Assembly (NCBI RefSeq): GCF_014164785.1
Contig: NZ_JACJFN010000001.1
Coordinates: 1,550,001-1,614,000 of the forward strand
Reading direction: 5' to 3'
DNA length: 64,000 nt
From: Aquipseudomonas guryensis
GTDB lineage: Bacteria; Pseudomonadota; Gammaproteobacteria; Pseudomonadales; Pseudomonadaceae
Part shown: in pieces, positions 1 through 10,145 of the stretch
Position numbering within the stretch: the first letter of the stretch is position 1
Layout of the letters: every line of letters starts with the position of its first letter
Program-made: the position numbers and the translations under genes
Notes under the pieces: model-generated
Databases searched by the model: none
Seen by the model: only the letters and a program-made list of their open reading frames with translations
What the model was told of the DNA's origin: nothing

Positions 1-903
1 GGGTGGAATGCCCGGGCCGTTGTCGATGATTTCCACTTTCACCACCAGGCGGTGGCGCACGTGGCCGATTGTGAACTGGCGCAGGGTGCGGGTGCGCAGG
101 CTGATGCGGCCCAGGCGCAGGTCGCTCTGGGCGGCGAGGGCCTGCATGGCGTTGCGCACGATATTGAGCACGGCCTGGATCATCTGCTCGCGGTCGATCA
201 GTACATCGGGGATGCTCGGGTCGTAGTCACGCACCAGGGTGATGCTGCCTTGGCATTCGGCTTCGATCAGGCTGCTGACCCGTTCCAGCACTTCATGCAC
301 GTTGGTCATGGCCAGCGATGGCAGCTTGTTCGAGCCGAGCATGCGGTCGACCAGGTTACGCAGGCGGTCGGCCTCCTCGATGATCACGTTGGTGTAATCC
401 TTGAGGCTTTCTTCCGGCAGCTCGCGGGCCAGCAGCTGCGCTGCGCCACGGATGCCGCCGAGCGGGTTCTTGATCTCATGGGCCAGGCCGCGCACCAGCA
501 TCTTGGTGGTTTCCTGCTTGGACAGCTGCGCCTCTTCCTTGGTGATGCGCAGTAGGCGGTCGCGCGGGTGCACTTCCAGCAGCAGCAGGGTCTGGCCAAG
601 GCTGAGAATCGGCGTTACTGCGTAGTCGACGGTCAGCGTCTGCCCGTTCAGTGCGGTGAGCATGGCTTCGCGCTTGGTGAAGGGGTGAGCATGTTCGACC
701 GCCTGGCGCAGGGAGTTGAGCGCTTCCTGGGATTCGGTGAACAGTTCGCTGATGAACTGGCCATGGCTGCGCTGGCCACTGACGGCCAGGAGCATTTCCG
801 CCGCGGGATTCATGTATTCGAGGCGCAGGTCAGCGTCGAGCAGAATGGTCGCAGTGGTCAGGTTGTCCAGCAGCAGGCGGTGCAGTGTGTCGTTCAGGGT
901 CAT
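1..903 (-). CDS. ntrB: Nitrogen regulation sensor histidine kinase NtrB (GlnL), C-terminus cut by window edge
   Basis: Cytoplasmic two-component kinase that phosphorylates NtrC under nitrogen limitation and is switched to phosphatase by PII. The frame is open from the ATG at 903 to base 1, giving 301 residues; the family is about 350-360, so roughly 60 C-terminal residues are missing. Residues about 10-75 form a PAS domain. The H-box reads GLAHEIKNPLGG with the phospho-acceptor at His142, and the ATPase domain follows, ending at a G-box start (DNGPGIPP) at the edge. glnA lies upstream on the same strand, the usual Pseudomonas glnA-(DUF4124)-ntrBC arrangement, and ntrC should lie just left of the window. 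Confidence 0.95.
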   Translation of the reverse strand, partial: MTLNDTLHRLLLDNLTTATILLDADLRLEYMNPAAEMLLAVSGQRSHGQFISELFTESQEALNSLRQAVEHAHPFTKREAMLTALNGQTLTVDYAVTPILSLGQTLLLLEVHPRDRLLRITKEEAQLSKQETTKMLVRGLAHEIKNPLGGIRGAAQLLARELPEESLKDYTNVIIEEADRLRNLVDRMLGSNKLPSLAMTNVHEVLERVSSLIEAECQGSITLVRDYDPSIPDVLIDREQMIQAVLNIVRNAMQALAAQSDLRLGRISLRTRTLRQFTIGHVRHRLVVKVEIIDNGPGIPP

Positions 904-1271
904 GGGCAGGCATCCGGCAATGGGTAGGAAAATGCAAGAAGCAAACCAAAGCCCCGAAAAGACGCGTGTTATCTGCTGGCGCCGCCATTTCAGCTACGTT
1001 TCAGCGCAGCTCGCGGGGTAAGGGGTGAACCAAAACAGGGAGAGTATAGAAATCGGTGCAGATCAGTGCTTCAAAGTGGTGCGTTGTTCTGCGCAGTGCC
1101 GGGTCTGTTTGCGCTTTCTAGGACTGGCAGGCGATTGAAAAGCACTGGTTAGGTAGCCACTGCATCGAGTGGATGAGCGCGCGGAGTGATGCGGCGGAGA
1201 TGAGGTGCGACCTTTAAGTCGCCCTTGCTAAGGGTGCTGTGCGCACCGGAGTGCGCGCAGCGGCGGGAGAT
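904..1271. other. Intergenic region between the DUF4124 gene and ntrB
   Basis: A 368-base gap with no convincing gene. Near its right end (about 1237-1262) is an imperfect palindrome around TGCGCGCAC, and at 1207-1222 a short GCGAC/GTCGC hairpin. Either could end transcription of the minus-strand DUF4124 gene, but neither has a T-run, so ntrB may be reached by read-through or from a weak promoter here that I cannot place. Confidence 0.4.
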
Positions 1272-1895
1272 TTAGATGAAGGGGACCAGCGGAATATCCT
1301 TGGGCGGATCTTTCGGCTTGTCCTTGAGCGGGCATTCCGGGCGCACACCGTAGTCGGCTTTCTTGCACGGATTGGCCTGGCGCTTCTGTGCCAGCGAGAT
1401 GCGCTTGAGGTGGAAGGGCTGGCTAGGTGTGCGCTCGAGGATACGGCCATCGGCATCGAGGATTTCCACGGAAATCTGGTGGGTGCCGCGGTCGATATTT
1501 TTCAGCGGGAATACCGGGCTGCGCCCCGGCATGCCAACCGGCTGGCCATCCAGTTGCAGGCGATAGTTGTGTCCTGGCTGCAGGGTGGGGTCGCTGCTGG
1601 CGGTGACGATCAGGTCGCCGCTCGGCTCGATGATGGTGGCATCGGGCTCGGGAATGATGATGCGCAGCAACTGGTAGACCGGGGCCTTGGGCTCTTCCAT
1701 GGTCAGTGGCACAGGCGGCGGGGTGTCGCTGCCGCTCATGCTGTTCGAGGGGGCCATCTCGATGCGCTCGGCCTGGCCGGACGGGGGTTGGTCGGTGAAC
1801 ACGCGATTGCCGTCGGCGTCGATATAGGTGTACACCCCGGCCTGCGTGGGCAGGCCGGTACAGCAGAGCAGCAGGCAGAGAAACAGGCGATACAT
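1272..1895 (-). CDS. Secreted DUF4124-domain protein
   Basis: Predicted exported protein of 207 residues, function unknown. The ATG at 1895 is chosen because it opens directly into a signal peptide (MYRLFLCLLLCC..., cleavage likely after TQA); a GTG at 1931 that overlaps the previous stop would add 12 residues and bury the signal. The mature N-terminus has the DUF4124 signature (YTYIDADGNRVFTDQPP). The C-terminal part resembles that of the upstream neighbour (an 'IDRGTHQISVEILDADG' stretch against 'IDRGEHSLAVEVLSGEK'), so the two are probably duplicates. It lies 32 bases after its neighbour, likely co-transcribed. Confidence 0.8.
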   Translation of the reverse strand: MYRLFLCLLLCCTGLPTQAGVYTYIDADGNRVFTDQPPSGQAERIEMAPSNSMSGSDTPPPVPLTMEEPKAPVYQLLRIIIPEPDATIIEPSGDLIVTASSDPTLQPGHNYRLQLDGQPVGMPGRSPVFPLKNIDRGTHQISVEILDADGRILERTPSQPFHLKRISLAQKRQANPCKKADYGVRPECPLKDKPKDPPKDIPLVPFI

Positions 1896-1927
1896 GGTGT
1901 CGGTTTTGCTCGCGTGGCAGGGTTGGG

Positions 1928-2479
1928 TCACGGGGCTGGCTTAGGCTTCGGTGGTGGCGGGCGCAGGGCCGGGCTGCTGGTGTTGACCCGCTGTACGGTG
2001 AAGGTCACGGCCGGGCTTTGCTGGATTTGCTTCTCGCCGCTGAGCACCTCTACGGCCAGGCTGTGCTCGCCGCGGTCGATGTTGACCAGTTGCAGGCGGG
2101 TGACATTGCTAGCTTGGCCATAAGGTTGGCCGTCCAGCAGCAGGCGCAGCAGATGGCCAGGCAGCAGGCGCGGTTCGATGTCCACGCCAACGGTGAAGCT
2201 GCCGTTATTGGCGCGCAGCGCTTCATCGCTGGGAATGTCGGTGAGTTGCAGCACCTGGTAGGCCGGACCAGTGGCGGCGGTCGTTTCTTGCGGTGCGACG
2301 ACGCCGGGCGGTTGCGATTCGACGGTATTGGTCGGTGGCAGTTCGACGGCTTGCGCGGCCTGGCCTTCCGGTGGCTGGTTGGTGAACACCGTGTTGCCGT
2401 TGGCGTCGGTGTACTTGTAGATCTGCGCGGCAGCAGGCAGCGCGATAGCGCAAAGCAGGCAGGCGGTGAGCAGGCGCAT
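1928..2479 (-). CDS. Secreted DUF4124-domain protein (paralogue of next gene)
   Basis: 183 residues: an N-terminal signal peptide (MRLLTACLLCAIALPAAA, cleavage near AAA/Q), then a DUF4124 segment (YKYTDANGNTVFTNQPP), a low-complexity Pro/Thr/Val linker, and a beta-rich C-terminal region. The domain is common in envelope proteins of Proteobacteria but has no known activity. The gene follows the glnA terminator and precedes its paralogue, as in many pseudomonads. Whether it has any link to nitrogen control is unknown. Confidence 0.8.
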   Translation of the reverse strand: MRLLTACLLCAIALPAAAQIYKYTDANGNTVFTNQPPEGQAAQAVELPPTNTVESQPPGVVAPQETTAATGPAYQVLQLTDIPSDEALRANNGSFTVGVDIEPRLLPGHLLRLLLDGQPYGQASNVTRLQLVNIDRGEHSLAVEVLSGEKQIQQSPAVTFTVQRVNTSSPALRPPPPKPKPAP

Positions 2480-2565
2480 CGGTGTACTCCTGTGATAACC
2501 AGGCTAAGCCTTGCATCTGTAGGGCTGGCTGGCAAGCACGCGGCTTTGCCAGCGTGTTGCGGCGC

Positions 2566-2595
2566 AAAAAAAAGGCCTCCCGAAGGAGGCCTTTT
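2566..2595 (-). terminator. Rho-independent terminator of glnA
   Basis: Stem GGCCTCC (2574-2580), loop CGAA, stem GGAGGCC (2585-2591), flanked by eight A on the left and TTTT on the right. Read on the minus strand this gives the hairpin followed by eight T directly after the glnA stop. The tails on both sides make it potentially bidirectional. Confidence 0.9.
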
Positions 2596-2610
2596 CATCA
2601 CGCTACTGGC

Positions 2611-4017
2611 TTAGACGCTGTAGTACAGGTCATATTCCAGCGGGTGTACGAAGGTACGTACTTTGATTTCTTCTTCGGATTTCAGCTCGATGTAGGCATC
2701 GATGAAGTCGTCGGAGAAAACGCCGCCCTTGGTCAGGAACGCGCGACCTTTATCCAGTTCTTCCAGCGCTTCTTTCAGGCTGCCGCAAACTTGCGGGATG
2801 TTGGCAGCTTCTTCCGGCGGCAGGTCGTACAGGTTCTTGTCGGCAGCGTCGCCGGGGTGGATCTTGTTCTGGATACCGTCCAGACCAGCCATCAGCAGTG
2901 CGGCGAAGGCCAGGTACGGGTTGGCAGCCGGATCCGGGAAGCGCGCTTCGATGCGGCGAGCTTTCGGGCTGGAAACGTACGGGATACGGATCGAGGCGGA
3001 ACGGTTGCGAGCCGAGTAGGCCAGCATGACCGGAGCTTCGAAGCCCGGGACCAGACGCTTGTAGGAGTTGGTCGACGGGTTGGTGAAGCCGTTCAGGGCC
3101 TTACCGTGCTTGATGATGCCGCCGATGAAGTACAGAGCGGTGTCGGACAGGCCGGCATAGCCCTCGCCAGCGAAGGTGTTCTTGCCGTCTTTGGCGATCG
3201 ACAGGTGCACGTGCATACCCGAACCGTTGTCGCCATACAGCGGCTTCGGCATGAAGGTAGCGGTTTTACCGTAGGCGTCAGCCACGTTATGCACGCAGTA
3301 CTTCAGGGTCTGAACTTCGTCAGCCTTGTTGACCAGGGTGTTGAACTTCACACCGATTTCGTTCTGACCGGCAGTTGCCACTTCGTGGTGGTGAACTTCG
3401 ATGACCAGGCCCATTTCTTCCATGGCATTACACATGGCAGTACGGATTTCGTGGTCGTGGTCGCACGGCGGAACCGGGAAGTAACCACCTTTGACGGCCG
3501 GACGGTGGCCCTTGTTGCCGCCTTCGATGTCGGCGTCGGTGTTCCAGGAACCTTGCTCGGAGAAGATCTTGAACATGGAGCCGGAGATGTCGGACTTGAA
3601 CTTCACTTCATCGAAGATGAAGAACTCAGGCTCCGGACCTACGAATACGGTGTCACCGATACCGGTGGTCTTCAGGTATTCCTCGGCGCGCTTGGCGATG
3701 GAGCGCGGGTCGCGGTCGTAGCCTTGCATGGTGCTCGGCTCGATGATGTCGCAGACCAGGATCAGGGTCGGTTCTTCGGTGAACGGGTCCAGTACAGCGG
3801 TGTCGTCGACCGGCAGCAGGATCATGTCGGAGGCTTCGATGCCTTTCCAGCCATGGATGGACGAGCCATCGAACATTTTGCCGACTTCGAAGAATTCGTC
3901 GTCCAGGGCGTCACGGGCCGGCATGGTCACGTGGTGTTGCTTACCCTTGGTGTCAGTGAAGCGCAGGTCTACCCACTTCACGTCGTGTTCTTTGATCAGT
4001 TGAATCGACTTCGACAT
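2611..4017 (-). CDS. glnA: Type I glutamine synthetase
   Basis: Dodecameric cytoplasmic enzyme that makes glutamine from glutamate, ammonia and ATP. The start is the ATG at 4017 ([11 protein letters not shown]), preceded by a clear Shine-Dalgarno (GGAGGA). It encodes 468 residues, the standard GSI-beta length; a longer frame back to 4098 adds a non-homologous tail and would cross the transcription start. The adenylylation tyrosine is present as Tyr397 in NLYDLPPEE, so activity should be controlled by Gln[11 protein letters not shown] and the NGSGMHVH active-site segment are intact. Transcription is explained by a sigma-54 promoter and NtrC-like sites upstream, and a terminator lies just downstream. 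Confidence 0.98.
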   Translation of the reverse strand: MSKSIQLIKEHDVKWVDLRFTDTKGKQHHVTMPARDALDDEFFEVGKMFDGSSIHGWKGIEASDMILLPVDDTAVLDPFTEEPTLILVCDIIEPSTMQGYDRDPRSIAKRAEEYLKTTGIGDTVFVGPEPEFFIFDEVKFKSDISGSMFKIFSEQGSWNTDADIEGGNKGHRPAVKGGYFPVPPCDHDHEIRTAMCNAMEEMGLVIEVHHHEVATAGQNEIGVKFNTLVNKADEVQTLKYCVHNVADAYGKTATFMPKPLYGDNGSGMHVHLSIAKDGKNTFAGEGYAGLSDTALYFIGGIIKHGKALNGFTNPSTNSYKRLVPGFEAPVMLAYSARNRSASIRIPYVSSPKARRIEARFPDPAANPYLAFAALLMAGLDGIQNKIHPGDAADKNLYDLPPEEAANIPQVCGSLKEALEELDKGRAFLTKGGVFSDDFIDAYIELKSEEEIKVRTFVHPLEYDLYYSV

Positions 4018-4113
4018 GCTGTCCTCCAGGTGGATAAGGCTCGAAAGGTGAGCCCTCAAAAGTTCGGTGAAGCCCGGCGGGATAGTCCGCCATGGCAACC
4101 TGCCTCACAAGGG

Positions 4114-4129
4114 AGCAAATTGCGTGCCA
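4114..4129 (-). promoter_or_regulatory. Sigma-54 (RpoN) promoter of glnA
   Basis: On the minus strand the sequence is TGGCAC-GCAAT-TTGCT, an exact match to the -24/-12 consensus TGGCAC-N5-TTGCW. It lies about 97 bases upstream of the glnA ATG, so transcription should start near 4102. Confidence 0.93.
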
Positions 4130-4201
4130 GTGCCCCGGAATGGGTGTGCGGCCCATAAGTCAGGGTTTTCGAGGCCTGTGGCGATTATTTATACAGCTAA
4201 A

Positions 4202-4248
4202 CGCACCGTTTTGGGTCTTTAAAATATTGGCGTGCACCATTTTGGGTC
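4202..4248. promoter_or_regulatory. Two NtrC-type enhancer sites
   Basis: CGCACCGTTTTGGGTC at 4202-4217 and TGCACCATTTTGGGTC at 4233-4248 both resemble the NtrC dyad (GCACC-N4/5-GGTGC) and start 31 bases apart, about three helical turns. They lie about 75-120 bases upstream of the -24 element, the usual enhancer position. Their right half-sites (GGGTC) are imperfect. They could also influence divergent thiI. Confidence 0.75.
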
Positions 4249-4346
4249 TTCCGCAAAGTGTCTTATTGTTTTTGGTTAAACCTTGAACAATTTCCGCTAT
4301 AATCCGCGCCCCTCTTTTTTCGGCTGCCTGGCGTACGCGCTGTCCC

Positions 4347-5801
4347 ATGAAACTCATCGTCAAAGTCTTCCCTGAAATCACCATCAAGAGCCGGCCGGTG
4401 CGCAAGCAGTTCATCCGCCAGCTGGGGAAGAACATCCGTGCCGTGCTGCGGGATCTGGATCCCGAGCTGCGGGTGGACGGTGTGTGGGACAACCTTGAAG
4501 TGGAAACCCAGGTCAGCGACAGCAAGCTACTCGGCGAGATGGTCGAACGCCTGAGCTGCACGCCGGGCATCGCCCATTTCCTGGAAATCAACGAATACCC
4601 GCTGGGTGATTTCGACGATGTGCTGGAAAAGTGCAAGCTGCACTTCGCCGACCAGCTGCCGGGCAAGATTTTCGCCGTGCGTTGCAAGCGCGGCGGCAAG
4701 CACAGCTTCAGCTCCGTGGAGATCGAGCGCCATGTGGGCAGCCAGTTGCGCCAGCAGTGCGGCGCCGCCGGTATCGATCTGAAGCATCCGCAGGTCGAAG
4801 TGCGCATGGAAATTCGCGATCAGCGTCTGTTCGTCATCCACCACCAGCACAACGGCATCGGCGGTTACCCGCTCGGTTCGCTGGAGCAGACCCTGGTGCT
4901 GATGTCCGGTGGCTTCGATTCCACCGTCGCCGCCTATCAGATGATGCGCCGCGGCCTGCTCACCCACTTCTGCTTCTTCAACCTCGGTGGCCGTGCCCAC
5001 GAGCTGGGCGTGATGGAAGTGGCCCACTACCTGTGGCAGAAGTACGGCAGCTCACACCGCGTGCTGTTTATCAGCGTGCCGTTCGAGGAAGTGGTCGGCG
5101 AAATCCTCGGCAAGGTCGACAACAGCCAGATGGGCGTGATCCTCAAGCGCATGATGTTGCGCGCGGCCACGCGCATTGCCGAAAGCCTGAGCATCGACGC
5201 GCTGGTCACCGGCGAGGCGATTTCCCAGGTGTCCAGCCAGACCCTGCCCAACCTCTCGGTGATCGACTCGGCTACCGATATGCTGGTGTTGCGTCCGCTG
5301 CTGGCCAGCCACAAGCAGGACATCATCGACTGCGCCACGCAGATCGGTACCGCCGAATTCGCCAAGCACATGCCGGAATATTGCGGCGTGATCTCGGTGA
5401 ACCCGACCACGCGGGCGAAGAAGCCGCGCATCGAACACGAGGAAAGCCACTTCGATATGGCCATCCTCGAGCGTGCCCTGGAGCGCGCTACGCGCATCAC
5501 CGTCGACCGCGCCATCGACCAACTGGGCGAAGACCTGCAGATCGAGGAAGTGGGTGATGCACTCCCCGGACAGATCATCCTCGACATCCGTCATCCGGAT
5601 GCCGCCGAAGACGAGCCGCTGGCACTGCCGGGCATCGAGGTCCAGACTCTGCCGTTCTATGCCATCAACAGTCGCTTCAAGGAGCTGGATGCCAATCGCC
5701 AGTACCTGCTGTATTGCGACAAGGGCGTGATGAGTCGCCTGCATGCCCACCATCTACTGAGCGAGGGGCATGCCAATGTTCGCGTCTATCGCCCGCATTA
5801 A
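4347..5801 (+). CDS. thiI: tRNA 4-thiouridine synthase / thiamine thiazole sulfur transferase ThiI
   Basis: Moves sulfur from IscS persulfide to uridine 8 of tRNA and to the ThiS C-terminus for thiamine thiazole synthesis. It encodes 484 residues, the E. coli-like long form. In order: N-terminal ferredoxin-like region, THUMP domain, a PP-loop ATP pyrophosphatase with SGGFDS at 187-192, and a C-terminal rhodanese domain whose catalytic cysteine is Cys457 (CDKGVMSR). The rhodanese domain and its cysteine are needed for both reactions in E. coli. It is transcribed divergently from glnA. Confidence 0.97.
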   Translation: MKLIVKVFPEITIKSRPVRKQFIRQLGKNIRAVLRDLDPELRVDGVWDNLEVETQVSDSKLLGEMVERLSCTPGIAHFLEINEYPLGDFDDVLEKCKLHFADQLPGKIFAVRCKRGGKHSFSSVEIERHVGSQLRQQCGAAGIDLKHPQVEVRMEIRDQRLFVIHHQHNGIGGYPLGSLEQTLVLMSGGFDSTVAAYQMMRRGLLTHFCFFNLGGRAHELGVMEVAHYLWQKYGSSHRVLFISVPFEEVVGEILGKVDNSQMGVILKRMMLRAATRIAESLSIDALVTGEAISQVSSQTLPNLSVIDSATDMLVLRPLLASHKQDIIDCATQIGTAEFAKHMPEYCGVISVNPTTRAKKPRIEHEESHFDMAILERALERATRITVDRAIDQLGEDLQIEEVGDALPGQIILDIRHPDAAEDEPLALPGIEVQTLPFYAINSRFKELDANRQYLLYCDKGVMSRLHAHHLLSEGHANVRVYRPH

Positions 5802-5931
5802 GCGCGCGGGCCTGCTGGGCGGCAGCATCCGTCACCGCCCTCCCGACCGGCCGCGCATTCACCCGCTATTCATCCTGGCTGCGTAAACTGCGCCGCCAAC
5901 GACTTCAGAATCATCAATCGAGACGACATCC

Positions 5932-7743
5932 GTGATCGAAAATCTCCGTAACATCGCCATCATCGCCCACGTCGACCATGGCAAGACCACCCTGGTAGAC
6001 AAACTCCTGCGCCTGTCCGGCACCCTCGACCGCAAAGAGCTGGAATCCGAGCGCGTGATGGACTCCAACGACCAGGAAAAAGAGCGTGGCATCACCATTC
6101 TGGCGAAGAACACCGCCCTGAAGTGGAACGGCTACGACATCAACATCGTTGACACCCCCGGGCACGCTGACTTCGGCGGTGAAGTAGAGCGCGTGATGTC
6201 GATGGTTGACTCCGTACTGCTGGTGGTCGACGCCCAGGACGGCCCGATGCCGCAGACCCGTTTCGTGACCCAGAAGGCGTTCAAGGCCGGCCTGCGTCCG
6301 ATCGTGGTGGTGAACAAGATCGACCGTCCGGGCGCGCGTCCGGACTGGGTTATCGACCAGATCTTCGACCTGTTCGACAACCTCGGTGCCACCGAAGAGC
6401 AGCTGGACTTCCCGATCGTCTACGCCAGTGCCCTGAACGGCATCGCCGGTCTGGACCACGAGAAGATGGACGACCACATGGACGCCCTGTTCCAGGCCAT
6501 CGTTGACCACGTGCCGGCGCCGAAAGTCGACGTCGACGGTCCGTTCCAGATGCAGATCTCCCAGCTGGACTACAACAGCTTCCTCGGTGTGATCGGTATC
6601 GGCCGTATCGCTCGCGGCAAGGTCAAGACCAACACCCCGGTGGTGGCCATCGGCGCCGACGGCAAGAAGCGTCAGGGCCGCATCCTGAAGATCATGGGTC
6701 ACTCCGGCCTGCACCGCGTCGAAGTCGGCGAAGCCCAGGCTGGCGACATTGTCTGCGTCAGCGGCATGGACGAGCTGTACATCTCCGACACCCTGTGCGA
6801 CATGAACAACGTCGAAGCCCTGCCGCCGCTGTCCGTCGACGAGCCGACCGTGTCCATGACCTTCCAGGTCAACGACTCGCCGTTCTGCGGTAAAGAAGGC
6901 AAGTTCGTCACCAGCCGCAACATCAAAGAGCGTCTGGAAAAAGAACTGCTGCACAACGTGGCTCTGCGCGTTGAAGAAGGCGACTCGGCCGACAAGTTCA
7001 AGGTCTCCGGCCGTGGCGAACTGCACCTCTCGGTACTGATCGAAACCATGCGCCGCGAAGGCTTCGAGATGGCCGTCGGCCGTCCGGAAGTGGTGATCAA
7101 GGAAGTCAACGGCGAGAAGCAGGAACCCTACGAGAACGTCATCGTCGACATCGAAGAAACCCACCAGGGTGCTCTGATGGAGCAGATGGGTCTGCGCAAG
7201 GGCGACCTGACCAACATGGTTCCGGATGGCAAGGGTCGTATCCGCCTGGAGTACACCATTCCGGCTCGCGGCCTGATCGGTTTCCGTAACTCCTTCCTGA
7301 CCATGACCTCGGGCAGCGGCATCCTGACTTCGACCTTCAGCCACTACGGCCCGATCAAGTCCGGTGAAGTCGGCCACCGCCAGAACGGCGTACTGGTCTC
7401 CATGGCCACCGGTAAAGCCCTGACCTACTCGCTGGAAACCCTGCAGGATCGCGGCAAGCTGTTCCTCGAGCCGGGCCAGGAAATCTACGAAGGCCAGCTG
7501 TGCGGTATCAACAGCCGTGACAACGACCTGGTGATCAACCCCACCAAAGGCAAGAAGCTCGACAACATGCGTGCTTCCGGCAAAGACGAAACCATCGCCC
7601 TGGTGCCGCCGATCAAGTTCACCCTTGAGCAGGCCCTGGAATTCATCGATGACGACGAGCTGGTGGAAGTCACGCCGAAGTCGATCCGTCTGCGCAAGAA
7701 GTTCCTCAGCGAAACCGACCGTAAGCGCCACAGCAAGAAGTAA
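5932..7743 (+). CDS. typA: Translational GTPase TypA/BipA
   Basis: Ribosome-associated GTPase of the EF-G/LepA family, involved in 50S assembly and stress or cold adaptation. It has 603 residues and starts at GTG 5932 ([13 protein letters not shown]). G1 is [10 protein letters not shown]2/switch I contains RGIT, G3 is DTPGHADF and G4 is NKID; EF-G-like domains and the BipA-specific C-terminal domain follow. The coding sequence shows the strong bias towards C- and G-ending codons expected of a highly expressed core gene. A hairpin terminator follows the stop. Confidence 0.97.
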   Translation: MIENLRNIAIIAHVDHGKTTLVDKLLRLSGTLDRKELESERVMDSNDQEKERGITILAKNTALKWNGYDINIVDTPGHADFGGEVERVMSMVDSVLLVVDAQDGPMPQTRFVTQKAFKAGLRPIVVVNKIDRPGARPDWVIDQIFDLFDNLGATEEQLDFPIVYASALNGIAGLDHEKMDDHMDALFQAIVDHVPAPKVDVDGPFQMQISQLDYNSFLGVIGIGRIARGKVKTNTPVVAIGADGKKRQGRILKIMGHSGLHRVEVGEAQAGDIVCVSGMDELYISDTLCDMNNVEALPPLSVDEPTVSMTFQVNDSPFCGKEGKFVTSRNIKERLEKELLHNVALRVEEGDSADKFKVSGRGELHLSVLIETMRREGFEMAVGRPEVVIKEVNGEKQEPYENVIVDIEETHQGALMEQMGLRKGDLTNMVPDGKGRIRLEYTIPARGLIGFRNSFLTMTSGSGILTSTFSHYGPIKSGEVGHRQNGVLVSMATGKALTYSLETLQDRGKLFLEPGQEIYEGQLCGINSRDNDLVINPTKGKKLDNMRASGKDETIALVPPIKFTLEQALEFIDDDELVEVTPKSIRLRKKFLSETDRKRHSKK

Positions 7744-7765
7744 TTTCTAGCTAAACACTGCATTC

Positions 7766-7803
7766 AACGCCCCCGGCCCGCAAGGTCCGGGGGCGTTGTC
7801 GTT
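7766..7803 (+). terminator. Terminator of typA
   Basis: AACGCCCCCGG (7766-7776) pairs perfectly with CCGGGGGCGTT (7787-7797) around a 10-base loop, followed by a modest T-rich stretch (TGTCGTTT). It lies 22 bases after the typA stop. Confidence 0.85.
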
Positions 7804-7987
7804 TCTGCGCTAAAAATGCACCGCATGGCGCATTTCTGCAGGTTAGTGGCGCATTGCTTCTATCGTTTCATTCATGAAGTCGGCGAGGCTGGCGATAGCT
7901 ATCGAATAGTCTCGAGGTTTGCAGCGCCTGGCTCGGCAATTGCTGGCTCCAGCGCTCCGCAGGTTCGTCTGATTGAGGAGTTCGGCG

Positions 7988-10048
7988 ATGAACGCGTTAT
8001 TGAAGCCGGGGATGCGCACGCTCGAGCGCTTCCGTTTCGCCCGCAAGTTCCAGTTGCTGGCGTTGATGTTCATTTTGCCGCTGGCCTATGCCGCCTGGGT
8101 GATTGGCCAGACCTACCTGGAGAAACTCTGGGTGGTCGATGGTGAGCGCGCCGGGGTGCGTCAGCTACAAGCGCTGGACCGGGTCGAGCTGGCGCTGGTG
8201 GCCCAGCGCAACCTGACCGCGCGCTGGAAGGCCTCCGAGCGCAATCGCCAGGTCAGTGCCGAGAGCCAGGCCGCGCTGACCCGCCTGCAGCAGGGTGAGG
8301 CGGGTCTGGACGAGGCGCTGCAACAGCTGCAGCAGGTGCTCGCTGACGAGGCTGCCAGCAGCCATGTCACGGAACGCCTGCAGGCGCTGCAGGGGCTGCG
8401 CGAAGGCCTCGGCGGCCAGGCGCTGAGCAGCGTCGGCTGGTGGCCGGATGCCTATGACCGCTTCACCCTGGCCTTGCAGCAGCTGGTCAGCCTGCGTGAG
8501 CAGATCGCTACCGAGAGCGGGTTGATTCTCGATCCCTGGCTGGAAACCTACCTGCTGATGCAGATGTCCACCCAGGGCGCGCCACGCCTGCAGCAACAAC
8601 TGGGCGTGCTGGCCAGCGTGGGCCAGGGGGCGGTAGCCGCCGGCCAGTTCAGCCTGCAGAGCCGTCTGCAGCTGCGCGAGATCCGCAGCGCCACCGGCGA
8701 GTCGCGCCTGCAGCTGGGCAAGTTCGGCGAGAACCTCGAGGGCAAGCTGCCCAAGTCCCTGGCCGCCTGGAAGGAGAGTTATGTACAGAGCCTGGCTGGG
8801 CTCGACGACTGGCTCCAGCAGCTCGACCAGAAGATGTATGGCGATGGCGGCATCAGCCTCGACGTGGCCAGTTTCGAGCAGGGCATGGATGCCACCCAGG
8901 CGCATATCGCGCGCCTGCAGGAGGCCACCCTGGCGGCGCTCGACCAGCGTCTGCAACAGTATCGGGCGCAGGCCCTGCGCGCGCTGATCCTGACCCTCGG
9001 CGCCTTCACCATCATGGTGGTGCTGGCGTTGTATGCCTTGCTCTGCCTGCAGGCGTCGATCCGCGCCAGTGCCGCGCGCATCACCTCGCTGGCGCAGCAG
9101 CTGCGCGATGGCGACCTACGCAGCCATGTCACCGTGCATGGCCAGGATGAGCTGGCACTGATCGGCGTGGCGCTCAATGACGCGGTGGCGCAGTTGCGTG
9201 GTTCGTTGCAGGGGGTCAATCAGGAGACCGCCGAGCTGGGTGATACGGTCGTTGTGCTCAGCGACCAGGCGCAGGTGGCGCTGCGTGCGGTGGAACAGCA
9301 ACAGCAGCAGGTCAGTCAGATTGCTGCGGCCGCCACGCAGATGGCTGCCACCGCGCAGAGCGTGGCGGAGAACTGCGAGATGGCCGCCCAGGATGCCACC
9401 CAGACCCGCCATGTGGCCGAAGCCAGCAACCAGCGCAGCGTGCAGACCACCGCCAGCATGCATCAGCTGACCCGCCAGTTGGGCGATGCCGCCACGGCAC
9501 TCGGCGAGCTGCGCGAACAGGCCCAGCAGATCAACCGGGTGGTCGATGTGATCAAGGGCATCGCCGAGCAGACCAACCTGCTTGCCCTCAACGCGGCCAT
9601 CGAAGCGGCACGTGCCGGCGAGCAGGGCCGCGGCTTCGCCGTGGTCGCCGATGAAGTACGCAGCCTGTCGCAACGCACCCAGGAGTCGACCCGCGAGATC
9701 AGCGCCACGGTGGAAAGCCTGCAGCGCGTTGCCGTGCAGTCGGTCGAGTTGATGCAGGCGGCCTGCAGTCAGGCCGAGGTGGATGCCGGCGCGGTCACCG
9801 AGCTGGGCGAGCACCTGGGCGAGATCGCCAGCGCGGTGCAGCGGGTCAGCGACATGCTCACCCAGATCGCCACGGCGGTGGAGCAGCAGGCGGCGACGGC
9901 CGAGGAGGTCAGCGGCAATATCCAGCAGGTCGACCAGGCCGCCGCGCGCCTGCTCGATGGCGCCCAGGCCGTGCATGGCGTGGCCGACCGCCTCAGCGCC
10001 GGCAGTCGCAGCCTGGCGCAGAACACCGCGCATTTTCATCTGCAGTGA
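7988..10048 (+). CDS. Methyl-accepting chemotaxis protein
   Basis: Inner-membrane chemoreceptor of 686 residues. The ATG at 7988 is preferred to a TTG at 7973 because GAGGAG stands eight bases before it. Transmembrane helix 1 is at about residues 20-42. A large, mostly helical periplasmic sensor region of about 290 residues follows, then helix 2 (about 333-355) and a HAMP segment. The cytoplasmic signalling hairpin carries the conserved tip ([20 protein letters not shown]) at about 523-542. The protein ends without a CheR-tethering pentapeptide. The ligand cannot be deduced. No che genes are adjacent, so it probably feeds a distant array. Confidence 0.93.
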   Translation: MNALLKPGMRTLERFRFARKFQLLALMFILPLAYAAWVIGQTYLEKLWVVDGERAGVRQLQALDRVELALVAQRNLTARWKASERNRQVSAESQAALTRLQQGEAGLDEALQQLQQVLADEAASSHVTERLQALQGLREGLGGQALSSVGWWPDAYDRFTLALQQLVSLREQIATESGLILDPWLETYLLMQMSTQGAPRLQQQLGVLASVGQGAVAAGQFSLQSRLQLREIRSATGESRLQLGKFGENLEGKLPKSLAAWKESYVQSLAGLDDWLQQLDQKMYGDGGISLDVASFEQGMDATQAHIARLQEATLAALDQRLQQYRAQALRALILTLGAFTIMVVLALYALLCLQASIRASAARITSLAQQLRDGDLRSHVTVHGQDELALIGVALNDAVAQLRGSLQGVNQETAELGDTVVVLSDQAQVALRAVEQQQQQVSQIAAAATQMAATAQSVAENCEMAAQDATQTRHVAEASNQRSVQTTASMHQLTRQLGDAATALGELREQAQQINRVVDVIKGIAEQTNLLALNAAIEAARAGEQGRGFAVVADEVRSLSQRTQESTREISATVESLQRVAVQSVELMQAACSQAEVDAGAVTELGEHLGEIASAVQRVSDMLTQIATAVEQQAATAEEVSGNIQQVDQAAARLLDGAQAVHGVADRLSAGSRSLAQNTAHFHLQ

Positions 10049-10145
10049 GCACGCCGGTATTTGACGAAGTTTTCACGCTAGACCGCCCACAGTAAGCAGA
10101 TAGGCCGGCACTTGCCGGCAATCGACTGCGTAGGGTTGGGCGGCA

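Noticed and set aside
2482..4158. 558-residue plus-strand frame across the glnA terminator and gene
   Set aside because: Antisense to glnA, contains its terminator and sigma-54 promoter.
5914..7731. 605-residue frame antisense to typA
   Set aside because: Composition is the mirror of a highly biased core gene (strings of Val, Asp, His, Gly) and no domain is recognisable.
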